Made by a program: the position numbers and the translations under genes. DNA of 64,000 bases from Naasia lichenicola (GTDB taxonomy: Bacteria; Actinomycetota; Actinomycetes; Actinomycetales; Microbacteriaceae), in NCBI RefSeq assembly GCF_004801885.1, contig NZ_SSSM01000002.1, forward strand, positions 62,001-126,000. The letters run 5' to 3'. Of the stretch, positions 44,769 to 53,238 are shown in pieces; within the stretch, counting starts at the first letter, position 1, and each line of letters begins with the position of its first letter. The notes beneath the pieces were generated by a model. That model saw only the letters and a list, made by a program, of their open reading frames with translations. It was not told the origin of the DNA and did not search any database.

Positions 44769-45544
44769 TGGTTCAGGCTATCGCGGCGGCTGGAGGAAAT
44801 GGCGCGCGAGACGCTCCTCACGAGCTTCCTCGGCAGGTGGCGCAGCAGCCAGGTGAGCACCTGGAAGCGGATGGTCGGGATGGACAGCACCCGGCCGCGG
44901 TCGACATCGCGAAGGCAGGCATCGACGAGTGGTTCGGAGTCGAGCCACAGCGCGGATGGGATGCTGGACGACTTGATCCGGGCCCGGCCGTGGAACTCGG
45001 TCCGGACCCAGCCCGGGAGCAGGGCCGTGACGGTGATCCCGGTGCCCTTCAGCTCGTTGGACAGGCTCTCCGAGTAGGAGGTCACCCAGGCCTTGATCGA
45101 CGAGTACGCGCCCATCGTGATGTATCCGGCAACGCTCGAGACGTTGATGATCGTCCCGAAGCCGCGCGGCTTCATCGCTCGGGCGGCGGCTCCGGCGAGC
45201 ACCAGCACGGAGCGCACCATCACCTCGTAGGCGCGATCCCAGGTCTCGAGCTCGTCGGAGACGAGCGACCAGTGCACCCCGAACCCCGCGTTGTTGACCA
45301 GCACGTCGATCGGCCGGTCGGGGTCGGAGAGCCGGTCGACGACGAGCTGGACGTCCGCTCGATCGGCGAGGTCGGCACGGAGCACCTCCACGCTGCGCAC
45401 CTCGGTGCGCAGGCCCGCGGCGATCTCCTCGAGTCGATCGGCGTCTCGGGCGACCAGGACGAGGTGGTGACCGCGTGCGGCGAGCGCCCGAGCGAAGGCC
45501 AGCCCGATCCCGGACGTGCCGCCTGTGACGAGCGCTGTTCTCAT
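44765..45544 (-). CDS. Short-chain dehydrogenase, candidate acyl/alkyl-DHAP reductase
   Basis: The 259-residue SDR has TGGTSGIG (about residues 7-14), NNAGFG (about 86-91) and the catalytic serine and YSSIK (Tyr/Lys, about 155-159) in VAGYITMGAYSSIKAW. The C-terminal region is basic/hydrophobic (LTWLLRHLPRKLVRSV), suggesting membrane association. It is the first gene of the operon leading to PlsC and AGPS, so reduction of acyl- or alkyl-DHAP is a reasonable inference. On the minus strand TATCGT lies only 8 bases before the ATG, so the transcript could be leaderless. Confidence 0.88.
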   Translation of the reverse strand: MRTALVTGGTSGIGLAFARALAARGHHLVLVARDADRLEEIAAGLRTEVRSVEVLRADLADRADVQLVVDRLSDPDRPIDVLVNNAGFGVHWSLVSDELETWDRAYEVMVRSVLVLAGAAARAMKPRGFGTIINVSSVAGYITMGAYSSIKAWVTSYSESLSNELKGTGITVTALLPGWVRTEFHGRARIKSSSIPSALWLDSEPLVDACLRDVDRGRVLSIPTIRFQVLTWLLRHLPRKLVRSVSRAISSSRRDSLNQ

Positions 45545-45704
45545 ACGGCCTACGATACGAAAGCGAGGACACTCCTGTGCGCATGCGTGCCGCCCGCGGC
45601 GCGTTCGAGCCCAGGACAGGGAAACGATTGCAGGGCTGGCGTGGGTGCCCCCGACGCATCGGACCGGGCAGCCGCACCATCGACACAGAAGCGAGACTGG
45701 AACC

Positions 45705-47963
45705 ATGACGTCCTCACTCGACCTCGGCAACGCGCACGTCTTCCTGACGGGCGGAACCGGATTCGTCGGCCAGGCGGTGCTCGAGCGCCTCCTCTCCGCC
45801 CATCCCGGCACACGCGTCAGCATGCTCGTCCGCACCAAGACGGGGCAGTCGAGCGAAGACCGCCTCAAGACCCTGATGCGCAAGCCGGTCTTCAAGACCT
45901 GGCGCAACGAGATCGGCGCCGACGCCGTCGCCGAGCAGGTCGCCGCTCGGGTCACCATCGTCGAGGGCGGGCTGACGAGCATCCCCGCGCTGCCGTCCGA
46001 CATCGACATCGTGATCCACAGCGCATCCACCGTCTCGTTCGATCCGCCCATCCACCAGGCCTTCGACACCAATGTCGGCGGTGCCCTCGGCGTCTACGGT
46101 GCACTGCTCGCCAGCGGCTCCGACCCGCATGTCGTGCACGTGTCGACCTGCTACGTGGGAGGCATCCGCAAGGGAGTGCTGCCCGAGGCGAGCCTCGAGC
46201 ACGAGGTCGACTGGCGCGCCGAGTACGAGGCGGCGAAGGCGGCGCGGGAGCAGGTGGAGATCACCTCCCGCGAGCCCGCGACGCTCGCCGGCTTCATGGC
46301 CGACGCACGCGCCAAGCACGGCAAGGAGGGCCCGCAGACGGTGGCGCGGGCCACCGAGGCCGCCCGGGTCGCCTGGGTCACGAAGCAGCTCGTCGATGCA
46401 GGCCGCAGCCGTGCGGAGAGCCTCGGCTGGACCGACGTCTACACGCTGACGAAGGCGTTCGCCGAGCGCGCCGCCGAGACGATGTGGGCGCAGGACGGCC
46501 GGCGCCTCTCGATCGTGCGCCCGTCGATCATCGAGAGCTCGCTGCAGCACCCCTACCCCGGTTGGATCGACGGCTTCAAGGTCGCCGATCCGCTGATCCT
46601 CGCCTTCGGGCGCGGCCAGCTGCCCGACTTCCCGGGCGTCCCGGACAGCGTCCTCGACGTCATCCCGGTCGACTTCGTGGTCAACGCGATGCTCGCGGCC
46701 GCCGCCAATCCGCCGGAGCGCACCGGCGTCGCGAACTACTACCAGGTGGCCTCCGGCGCGACCAACCCGCTCCCGTTCCTCAACATGTACGAGAACGTGC
46801 GGCAGTACTTCACCGAGCACCCCATGCCGGCTGCCGGCGCCGACGGCGATGTGCCGGTGCCGACCTGGAGGTTCCCCGGCGAGGGACGCATGGAGAAGGC
46901 GCTGAGCTCAGCAGAGCGTCGCGCCGACCTCGGCGACCGCCTCATCGATCGCCTGCCCTCCAACCCGCGCACGAGGAAGTGGCAGACCGCCGTCTCCCGG
47001 CGCCGCGGAGAGCTCGAGGTGCTGCGCACGCTGTCCGATCTGTACCGCGCCTACGTGAAGACCGAGGTCATCTTCGACGACACCAAGCTGCGCGAGCTCG
47101 ACGCCAGCCTGCCGGCCGACAAGCGCGACGCCCACGGCTTCGACGTCACCAAGATCGACTGGTCCGACTACCTGCAGAAGGTGCACTTCCCGACGATCAC
47201 GAAGCTCACGCGGGCGTTCGCCGGGCGCTCGGGCGCCGCGGGCGCGGGCGCCGCCAAGGAGGCGAAGCCGCTCGAGCAGCGCACGGACGTCGTCGCCATC
47301 TTCGACCTCGAGGGAACCGTCGTCGACTCCAACATCGTCGAGCAGTACCTCTGGGTGCGCTCGTCGGGATTCGGCAAGGCGGCCTGGCCGAAGGAGGTCG
47401 CCGATCTGCTCACCTCGCTCCCCCGCTACCTGGCCGCCGAGCGTCGTGACCGCGGCGAGTTCATCCGCGCCTTCCTCCGCCGGTATGCGGGCATGCCCGC
47501 CGAGCGGCTCGAGCGCATCGTGCAGCGCGGCTACAAGGACACCCTGCTCCGGCACACCAGCGAGGCCGCGATCGAGCGGATCAAGGAGCACCGCGCCGCC
47601 GGACACCGCACCATCCTGGTGACCGGCTCGATCGGAACCCTCGTCGCTCCCCTCGCCGGCCTGTTCGACGAGGTCGTCGCCAGCGAGATGCACGTGCGCG
47701 ATGGAGTGCTCACCGGCTACCTCGCCAAGCCGCCGCTGGTCGACGAGGCGCGCGCCGCATGGCTGCGGCAGTACGCCGACCGGAACGGCATCGACCTCTC
47801 CGCTTCCTACGGCTACGGCGACAGCCACTCCGACCTCGTCTGGCTCGGCCTGCTCGGCAACGCGAGCGCCGTCAACCCCGACGCGCAGCTCGCCCGCGAG
47901 GCCCAGCGCAAGCAGTGGGACATCCACACCTGGAAGGGCGGCGGCCGCACCCGCCTCGACTGA
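45705..47963 (+). CDS. Fatty acyl-CoA/ACP reductase fused to HAD-IB phosphatase-like domain
   Basis: The 752-residue fusion has an N-terminal extended SDR domain of the fatty acyl reductase (male-sterility) type: GGTGFVG (16-22), IHSAST (104-109) and YTLTK with catalytic Y246/K250. A C-terminal FAR-like segment runs to about 505. After an Ala/Gly linker (about 508-521) comes a HAD-IB domain: FDLEGTVVDSN (533-543), ILVTGS and GYGDSHSDL. The second motif-I aspartate is Glu (E536). The reductase would supply fatty alcohol for AGPS, encoded divergently 160 bp away. The ATG at 45705 has a weak ribosome-binding site; the upstream in-frame start at 45516 is rejected. Confidence 0.87.
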   Translation: MTSSLDLGNAHVFLTGGTGFVGQAVLERLLSAHPGTRVSMLVRTKTGQSSEDRLKTLMRKPVFKTWRNEIGADAVAEQVAARVTIVEGGLTSIPALPSDIDIVIHSASTVSFDPPIHQAFDTNVGGALGVYGALLASGSDPHVVHVSTCYVGGIRKGVLPEASLEHEVDWRAEYEAAKAAREQVEITSREPATLAGFMADARAKHGKEGPQTVARATEAARVAWVTKQLVDAGRSRAESLGWTDVYTLTKAFAERAAETMWAQDGRRLSIVRPSIIESSLQHPYPGWIDGFKVADPLILAFGRGQLPDFPGVPDSVLDVIPVDFVVNAMLAAAANPPERTGVANYYQVASGATNPLPFLNMYENVRQYFTEHPMPAAGADGDVPVPTWRFPGEGRMEKALSSAERRADLGDRLIDRLPSNPRTRKWQTAVSRRRGELEVLRTLSDLYRAYVKTEVIFDDTKLRELDASLPADKRDAHGFDVTKIDWSDYLQKVHFPTITKLTRAFAGRSGAAGAGAAKEAKPLEQRTDVVAIFDLEGTVVDSNIVEQYLWVRSSGFGKAAWPKEVADLLTSLPRYLAAERRDRGEFIRAFLRRYAGMPAERLERIVQRGYKDTLLRHTSEAAIERIKEHRAAGHRTILVTGSIGTLVAPLAGLFDEVVASEMHVRDGVLTGYLAKPPLVDEARAAWLRQYADRNGIDLSASYGYGDSHSDLVWLGLLGNASAVNPDAQLAREAQRKQWDIHTWKGGGRTRLD

Positions 47964-47971
47964 GCGCCGCT

Positions 47972-48094
47972 CGGCCACCCTTCGTACCGTCGGCCACCTT
48001 TCCGCTCGCGGCGGCCACCTTTCCACCCGCGGCGGCACCCTTTTCACGTGACGGCCACCTTTATAAAGGTGACCGTCGCGCCGAAAGGTGGCCG
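47972..48094. repeat. B-family tandem array and hairpin, copy B2
   Basis: Five degenerate direct copies of CGGCCACCTTTCC (starting 47972, 47991, 48012, 48033, 48052) are spaced 19-21 bases apart. Inverted copies AAAGGTGACCG (48065) and CGAAAGGTGGCCG (48082-48094) follow. Bases 48051-48076 form a near-perfect palindrome centred on TATA. The array fills the gap between the convergent reductase-HAD and luciferase-like genes. Confidence 0.85.
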
Positions 48095-48118
48095 AACGTC
48101 GCGAGGTGAGCTCTTCGG

Positions 48119-49186
48119 CTAGCCGACGAGGGCGGGGGCGAGCAGGCGCTCGGCCAGCAGGCGGACGGTGCTCTCGCGGGCCGGACTGCGATCGATCGGA
48201 TCGCCCGCGTGGGCGCTTGCTCCGGGCGAGACCATGATCTCGTCGACGTCGAACTGCTCGGCGAGCTCCCGGAGTCGGCGCGCGGCGGCATCCGCCTCGT
48301 CGATGATCCACATGCCGCGCATCCGATCGATCATGGCGTCCTGCGCCGCGGTCATCGTGGTGGCAGCCGCCTCCTCGACGGTGGGCAGGGCGTCCATCCG
48401 CTCGCCCGTGCGCAGCCGGGCCATCTGCTGCAGCTGCGGCAGGGCGAGCGCGTGCGCCTCCTCGGCCGTGGCCGCGGCGACCACATTCGCGGTGAGCAGG
48501 GTCCGCGGCTCGGCGGCATCCTCGGACGGCTGGAACTGCGAGCGGTAGAGGCGCAGCGCCTCGGCGGTTCCCTCGCCCGAGAAGTGGTGGGCGAACACGT
48601 ACGGCAGTCCGAGCTTGGCCGCCAGGCGGGCCGAGTAGTCGCTCGATCCGAGGAGCCAGACCGTGGGCACTCCGTCGGCGTTCGGTGTGGCGCGAAGCGG
48701 ATAGGTCTGCCCGCCGCGCAGCGAGAGGGCAGCGCCGTCGGGCGAGAGCAGCTTGATGATGTCGGTGACGTTGTTCGGGAAGGTGTCGACGTCGCTCGTA
48801 TGCCCCGAGCTCTGCAGCAGGGCGCTGATCACCGGGTCGCTGCCGGGCGCGCGGCCGATCCCGAGATCGATCCGACCGGGCGCGCTGGCCTCGAGTGCGG
48901 CGAACTGCTCGGCGATCACGAGCGGGGCGTGGTTCGGCAGCATCACTCCGCCGGAGCCGACTCGGATCCGCGTCGTACGGGCAGCGAGCACGCCGATCAG
49001 GACGGGCGGGTTCGTCGATGCGACGGAGGCCATGTTGTGGTGCTCGGCCAGCCAGTAACGGGTGTAGCCGGCGTCGTCCGCCGCGATCGCGAGCGCGGTC
49101 GTCGCGGCGACGGCGTCGGCGGATCGCTGCCCCGTCCGCACGGGGATCAGATCGAGGACGGACAGCTTCAATTCGCGTGCACTCAC
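48119..49186 (-). CDS. Luciferase-like (LLM) flavin-dependent oxidoreductase
   Basis: The 355-residue protein has the LLM barrel: KLSVLDLIPVRTG at the N-terminus, YTRYWLAEHHNM (about residues 43-54) and RIDLGIGRAPGSDP. It belongs to the MsnO8-like group of FMN- or F420-dependent oxidoreductases; cofactor and substrate are not fixed. The GTG at 49186 fits homologues though its ribosome-binding site is poor. No reductase gene adjoins it, unlike the pair at 35.3-37.1 kb. Confidence 0.87.
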   Translation of the reverse strand: MSARELKLSVLDLIPVRTGQRSADAVAATTALAIAADDAGYTRYWLAEHHNMASVASTNPPVLIGVLAARTTRIRVGSGGVMLPNHAPLVIAEQFAALEASAPGRIDLGIGRAPGSDPVISALLQSSGHTSDVDTFPNNVTDIIKLLSPDGAALSLRGGQTYPLRATPNADGVPTVWLLGSSDYSARLAAKLGLPYVFAHHFSGEGTAEALRLYRSQFQPSEDAAEPRTLLTANVVAAATAEEAHALALPQLQQMARLRTGERMDALPTVEEAAATTMTAAQDAMIDRMRGMWIIDEADAAARRLRELAEQFDVDEIMVSPGASAHAGDPIDRSPARESTVRLLAERLLAPALVG

Positions 49187-49242
49187 CCTTGAGCCAACCC
49201 CGCGCCGCCGCCGCCCATTCCATCCGCCCTCACGATCGCACG

Positions 49243-49303
49243 ATCGAGATGCCACTTTCCGTCCCCATGAGCGCCGGATAGGGACGGAAAGTGGCATCTC
49301 GAT
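49243..49303. repeat. E-family palindrome, copy E1
   Basis: Bases 49243-49265 (ATCGAGATGCCACTTTCCGT onward) are an exact 23-bp inverted complement of 49281-49303 with a 15-base loop. It lies between an MFS stop and the next gene's start on the minus strand. Its GCCACTTTCC core resembles the B-family GCCACCTTTCC. Confidence 0.9.
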
Positions 49304-49310
49304 GTGGAAC

Positions 49311-50744
49311 TCAGGGCAGGGAGGGGCGCGGCTCCGTGCGGGCCGTCGGGATGAAGAGGGCGAGGATCGCGCCGAGCAGGGCAGCGGATCCGCCGAAGAC
49401 GAAGGCCAGGTTGAAGCCTGCCGCCGTCGGCACCTGGGCCCCGCCCATCGACACCGAGTTGAGCGCGAGGATGCCGCCGACCGCCGCCGAGGCGAAGCTG
49501 GTGCCGAGAGAGCGCATGAGGGCGTTCAGCCCGTTCGCGGCGGCCGTCTCCGACTTCGGCACCGCGCGCATGATGAGCGTCGGCATCGCCGCGTAGCCCA
49601 GACCGATGCCGATCCCGATGATCACGTTGATCAGCAGCACCTGCCAGATCTGCGTCGCGAAGAAGATCGACATGAGGTAGCTGACCACGAGCAGCAGCGA
49701 GCCGGCGACGAGCAGCAGCCGAGGTCCGACCGATCCCATCAGCCGGGCAGCGATCGGCGACATCACCATCATCGCGAGCCCCGAGGGCATCAGGATGAGG
49801 CTGGCGACGAGCAGTGACAGCCCGAGTCCGACTCCCGTCGCGAGCGGCAGCTCGAGCAGCTGCGGGAACGCCACGTTCGAGGCGAACAGGGCGAAGCCGA
49901 GCATGATGGACGAGAGATTGGTGAGCAGCACCGGGGGTCGGACGGCGACCCGCAGGTCGACGAGCGGACTGTCGTGACGCAGCTCGTACCAGCCCCAGAC
50001 GCCGAACACGGCGAGCCCGCCTACCCCGAGCAGCAGCACCTGCGGTGACAGCCAGCCCCATTCGTTGCCGCGGGAGACCGCCAGCAGCACGCCGACGAGG
50101 CCGACGGTGAGCCCGATCGCGCCGATCCAGTCGAATCTGCCCAGGCTCCGCAGCGTGCTGACCGGCACGAGGGCGAGCACCAGGACGAAGTCGACGCCGC
50201 CGAGTCCCGCGGCCATCCAGAACAGCACGTGCCAGTCGAAGTTCTCGCTGACCAGCGCGCTCATCGGCAGCCCGAGCGCTCCGCCGACGCCGAGGGTGGC
50301 GCTGACGAGGGCGATGGCGCCGCCGAGCCGGTCCTCGTGCAGCACGTCGCGGAGGATGGAGATGCCGAGCGGGATGACGCCGACGATGGCGCCCTGCAGC
50401 ACCCGGCCCACGATGAGCAGCCCCACGGAGTGCGAGAGCGCGGCGACGACCGACCCGACCACGAGCACCGCGATGAGCGCGAGCGCGATCCGCCGCTTGC
50501 CGTACATGTCGCCGAGTCGGCCGGCGATCGGCGTGACGACCGCCGCGCTGAGCAGCGTGGCGGTGATCACCCAGGCGGTGTCCTCGCGCGAGGCGTTCAG
50601 AAGCTCGGGCAGCTCGCTCTGGATCGGCAGGACGATCGTCTGCATGAACGATGCGCTCATCCCTGCGAGCGCGAGCACTGCGACCACGACCCGTGGATTC
50701 GGCATGCGGGTCAGCTGACGTCGTTCGGACTGGGGATCGCGCAT
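49311..50744 (-). CDS. MFS multidrug transporter (DHA2-like)
   Basis: The 477-residue protein has about 14 hydrophobic helices, with GRLGDMYGKRRIAL (motif A, about residues 76-89) and GRVLQGAIVGVIPLGISI (about 113-130, resembling motif C/B regions of EmrB/QacA exporters). The substrate is unknown. The ATG at 50744 is used, though an internal ATG (MPNPRVVVAV, residue 14) would also keep all helices. No regulator adjoins it. Confidence 0.87.
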   Translation of the reverse strand: MRDPQSERRQLTRMPNPRVVVAVLALAGMSASFMQTIVLPIQSELPELLNASREDTAWVITATLLSAAVVTPIAGRLGDMYGKRRIALALIAVLVVGSVVAALSHSVGLLIVGRVLQGAIVGVIPLGISILRDVLHEDRLGGAIALVSATLGVGGALGLPMSALVSENFDWHVLFWMAAGLGGVDFVLVLALVPVSTLRSLGRFDWIGAIGLTVGLVGVLLAVSRGNEWGWLSPQVLLLGVGGLAVFGVWGWYELRHDSPLVDLRVAVRPPVLLTNLSSIMLGFALFASNVAFPQLLELPLATGVGLGLSLLVASLILMPSGLAMMVMSPIAARLMGSVGPRLLLVAGSLLLVVSYLMSIFFATQIWQVLLINVIIGIGIGLGYAAMPTLIMRAVPKSETAAANGLNALMRSLGTSFASAAVGGILALNSVSMGGAQVPTAAGFNLAFVFGGSAALLGAILALFIPTARTEPRPSLP

Positions 50745-50963
50745 GGGCTGCCGTTCGGCTGTGGCGGAGCGGAGCAGCGGGCGGGCGGAGATGAAGCCGG
50801 GCGCGGGCGCGATCGATCCGACCGGAAGAGTCGGGCGGGCGGCTCCTGGATGGAGGGCCGAGCCGTCGAAGAGTGCTCGCCACGTCGCGAGGGGTCCAGT
50901 CTACCGGCGACCCCGGTCGCGGGTCGCCGTGCCTCGGCCCTTACGCCGCCGCGGTGGTGAGGC

Positions 50964-51815
50964 TCAGACCAGCAGGAAGAACGCCGCGAATGCGCCCATC
51001 GCGGCGATGGCGACGACGCCCATGCCGGCGATCTGGATGGCGCGCTGGGTGCCCCGCCACCGCCGGTCGGCCGCAGCCACCTCGGCGCGCAGCCGGTCGA
51101 AGCGAGCGGTCACCTGGAGGGTCGCATCGAGTGACTCGGGGCGGGAGTGCCAGGTCGTGTACAGGTCGGCGCCCGCGGCGATGGCCTCGATCTCGTGGGC
51201 GGAGAGCACGGTCGGCTGCTCGCGCAGCCAGTCCAGCAGCTGCTCGTCGCGCACGAAGCTCACCTCTCGCGGGGCGGTGCGCACGGTCAGCTTGCGCGGT
51301 CCGACGAGCACGACGACAGGGGTGACCGGCACCGCGGCGGAGCGCAGCGAATCGCGCAGGCAGTCGGAGACGCGGCGCGCCTCGGTCTCGGCCTTCTGGA
51401 CGTAGCCGACCTTCTGGCCGTTGACCAGGACGCTCGGGCCCGCGACCCAGACCTTGGCGCCACGATGGTGCTTGGTGTTCATCGCGAACACGCCGCCGGG
51501 GCCGATGAGCAGGTGGTCGATGTCGTTCTCGCCCACGCCGACCGGCACGGAGTGGAAGATCCGCCACTCGGGGCCGAGGGTCAGCAGGAGCTCCGCGACG
51601 GCGAGTTCGCCCAGCACACCGGCGTACCAGGTGTGCGCCTTGCGGCTGAGCGGGCGCACGCCGATGAACGAGGCGAGCTGCGAGGGCTGCGCGCCCGCAT
51701 CGTTGATCTGCAGGCATTCGCGGATGAGGCCGTACGCGGCGGGTCGGTCGCTCAGCCGAGGAGCGGCGATCACATCACCCTGCTCGCGGACAGACCTGAC
51801 CATGCGCACCCCCAT
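50964..51815 (-). CDS. NERD-domain protein with C-terminal membrane anchor
   Basis: The 283-residue protein contains a NERD (nuclease-related) domain at about residues 66-170: AGVLGELAVAELL, then NDIDHLLIGPGGVFAMNTK, whose E...D...K pattern resembles restriction-like nucleases. A helix near the C-terminus (IQIAGMGVVAIAAMGAFAAF) anchors it to the membrane. Activity is unproven in the family. It lies downstream of rpsO on the same strand, but the rpsO terminator separates them. Confidence 0.82.
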   Translation of the reverse strand: MGVRMVRSVREQGDVIAAPRLSDRPAAYGLIRECLQINDAGAQPSQLASFIGVRPLSRKAHTWYAGVLGELAVAELLLTLGPEWRIFHSVPVGVGENDIDHLLIGPGGVFAMNTKHHRGAKVWVAGPSVLVNGQKVGYVQKAETEARRVSDCLRDSLRSAAVPVTPVVVLVGPRKLTVRTAPREVSFVRDEQLLDWLREQPTVLSAHEIEAIAAGADLYTTWHSRPESLDATLQVTARFDRLRAEVAAADRRWRGTQRAIQIAGMGVVAIAAMGAFAAFFLLV

Positions 51816-51932
51816 GCGTTCGGAGATGCCAGGCTATTCGGCGCACATGGGACGGGAAGAGTCCCAGTTCGGGGTGCCGACCCCGGCCCGGACAGCACAC
51901 GGGCCCGCGGAGAGTATGGGCGCAGACGCAGA

Positions 51933-51964
51933 AGCGGGCCGCCACCCGAAGGTGACGACCCGCT
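51933..51964 (-). terminator. rpsO terminator
   Basis: AGCGGG (51933-51938) pairs with CCCGCT (51959-51964), with inner CACC/GGTG. It lies about 70 bp beyond the rpsO stop on the minus strand and is followed by TCTGCG. Confidence 0.6.
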
Positions 51965-52032
51965 CCGAAGAAGCTCGCGTGGTCCGTGCAGTTCAGCCTC
52001 TCGGCCTGCGACGGATCACATCGTGAGTCCGA

Positions 52033-52302
52033 CTAGCGACGCAGTCCGAGTCGCTCGATGAGCGCCCGGTAGCGCGCGATGTCGATGTCCTGCAGGTAGC
52101 CCAGCAGGCGCCGACGCTGTCCGACGAGCAGCAGCAGGCCACGACGTGAGTGGTGGTCGTGCTTGTGCTCCTTCAGGTGCTCGGTCAGGTCCTTGATCCG
52201 CTTGGTCAGCATTGCGACCTGGACTTCGGGGGAACCGGTGTCACCGGGGTGCGTTGCGTACTCTTCGATGATCGCCTTCTTGACTTCTCCTTCGAGTGCC
52301 AT
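52033..52302 (-). CDS. rpsO: 30S ribosomal protein S15
   Basis: The 89-residue protein matches S15 throughout: [16 protein letters not shown] (about residues 21-36), [20 protein letters not shown] (about 46-65) and YLQ...[13 protein letters not shown] at the end. It binds the central domain of 16S rRNA. The ATG at 52302 follows GGAAGGGGATCCCATAT. In most actinobacteria pnp follows directly; here the downstream gene is a NERD protein. S15 often represses its own mRNA through a leader structure; none is obvious by eye. Confidence 0.97.
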   Translation of the reverse strand: MALEGEVKKAIIEEYATHPGDTGSPEVQVAMLTKRIKDLTEHLKEHKHDHHSRRGLLLLVGQRRRLLGYLQDIDIARYRALIERLGLRR

Positions 52303-52551
52303 ATATGGGATCCCCTTCCTGTTGTTGCGCGGCGCACCACCCCTGATGGGCAGGCTCTCTTTATCCGCGGCCGTTCGACGGCGACGTGCCAGCCTACCAG
52401 CGATCTCCGGCTGACGGGGCGGCTCGTTCCTGCGGATGACGCGGGTCACTCCACAGGCGGACGCCGACGAGAGGATCGGACTCCTACCGTCGGATCATGA
52501 GCCTCCTGCAGACCGCCGACATCGGCGCGCGACCCGCATCGCCCGCCGAGC

Positions 52552-53169
52552 GTGGCGCACCGCTCGCGCACCGTCCGCGCGGCACTGCCCTCCATCCTCG
52601 GCATCTCGGCGGCCGCTCTGCTGCTGGGCGGAGCCACGTCCTATGGCCAGCTGCTGTTACCGCCACCGCTCGCGCCGCTCGCGAACGCCGCGACGCCGTG
52701 GGTCGTCTTCACCCTCGTCGCGGTCTGGCTCGTCGACGGATCGCTGATCCGATCCGTTCTCCTCGCTCCCCTGGCCCTGGTGCTGATCAACTCCGGCTAA
52801 GGCATCGTCTCCACTGCCCGCGGCTATTCCTACGACCCGCTCGACTGGAACCTCATCGGCCTCGTCGTCGGCCCTGTGCTCGGTCTCGCGGTCTGGGGCA
52901 TCCGCTCACGGCATTCGGCGCTGGTTGCGCTCGGCAGCGGGGTGGTCGCGGCGGTGCTGGTCGGTGAGTCGCTGCATGCGATGCTCACCATCGGCTATCC
53001 CGAGCAGCGTCCGCTCTGGATCGCCGTCGACGCTCTGACTCTCGTGTGGATCGGCTTCCTTGCGGCCCGGAGGGTGCGCTCGGCCGGCTGGATCGCGGTG
53101 CAGCTGCTACTCGTCGCCGTGGTCGCCACCGGATCCTTCCTCGTCTACGGCAGCCGCGGTCTCGTCTGA
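52552..53169 (+). pseudogene. DUF6518-like membrane protein gene broken by a stop codon
   Basis: One frame from GTG (52552) to 53169 encodes a roughly 205-residue protein with about five or six hydrophobic helices, except for TAA at 52798-52800. Codons continue in the same frame on both sides (INSG, stop, GIVSTARGYSYDPLDW), and membrane helices resume after it. A Tyr codon probably mutated (TAC/TAT to TAA). The start is also doubtful: ATG 52497 opens another frame (MSLLQTADIG), so a frameshift near 52550 is possible. The family resemblance is from memory and weak. A sequencing error is the main alternative. Confidence 0.65.
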
Positions 53170-53238
53170 CCACGCCGCGGGCGGGTCCCGGCCGGGGCAC
53201 CCCGGGGTCGCGCGCATCCCGGCGTCCGGGCATAGGGA

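Noticed and set aside
44744-47449. Plus-strand open frame of 901 codons
   Set aside because: Overlaps the SDR and reductase-HAD genes out of frame; no domain and no start signal.
47972-48094. CRISPR array
   Set aside because: Repeats are 13-20 bp, degenerate and adjoin without spacers; no cas genes occur in the window.
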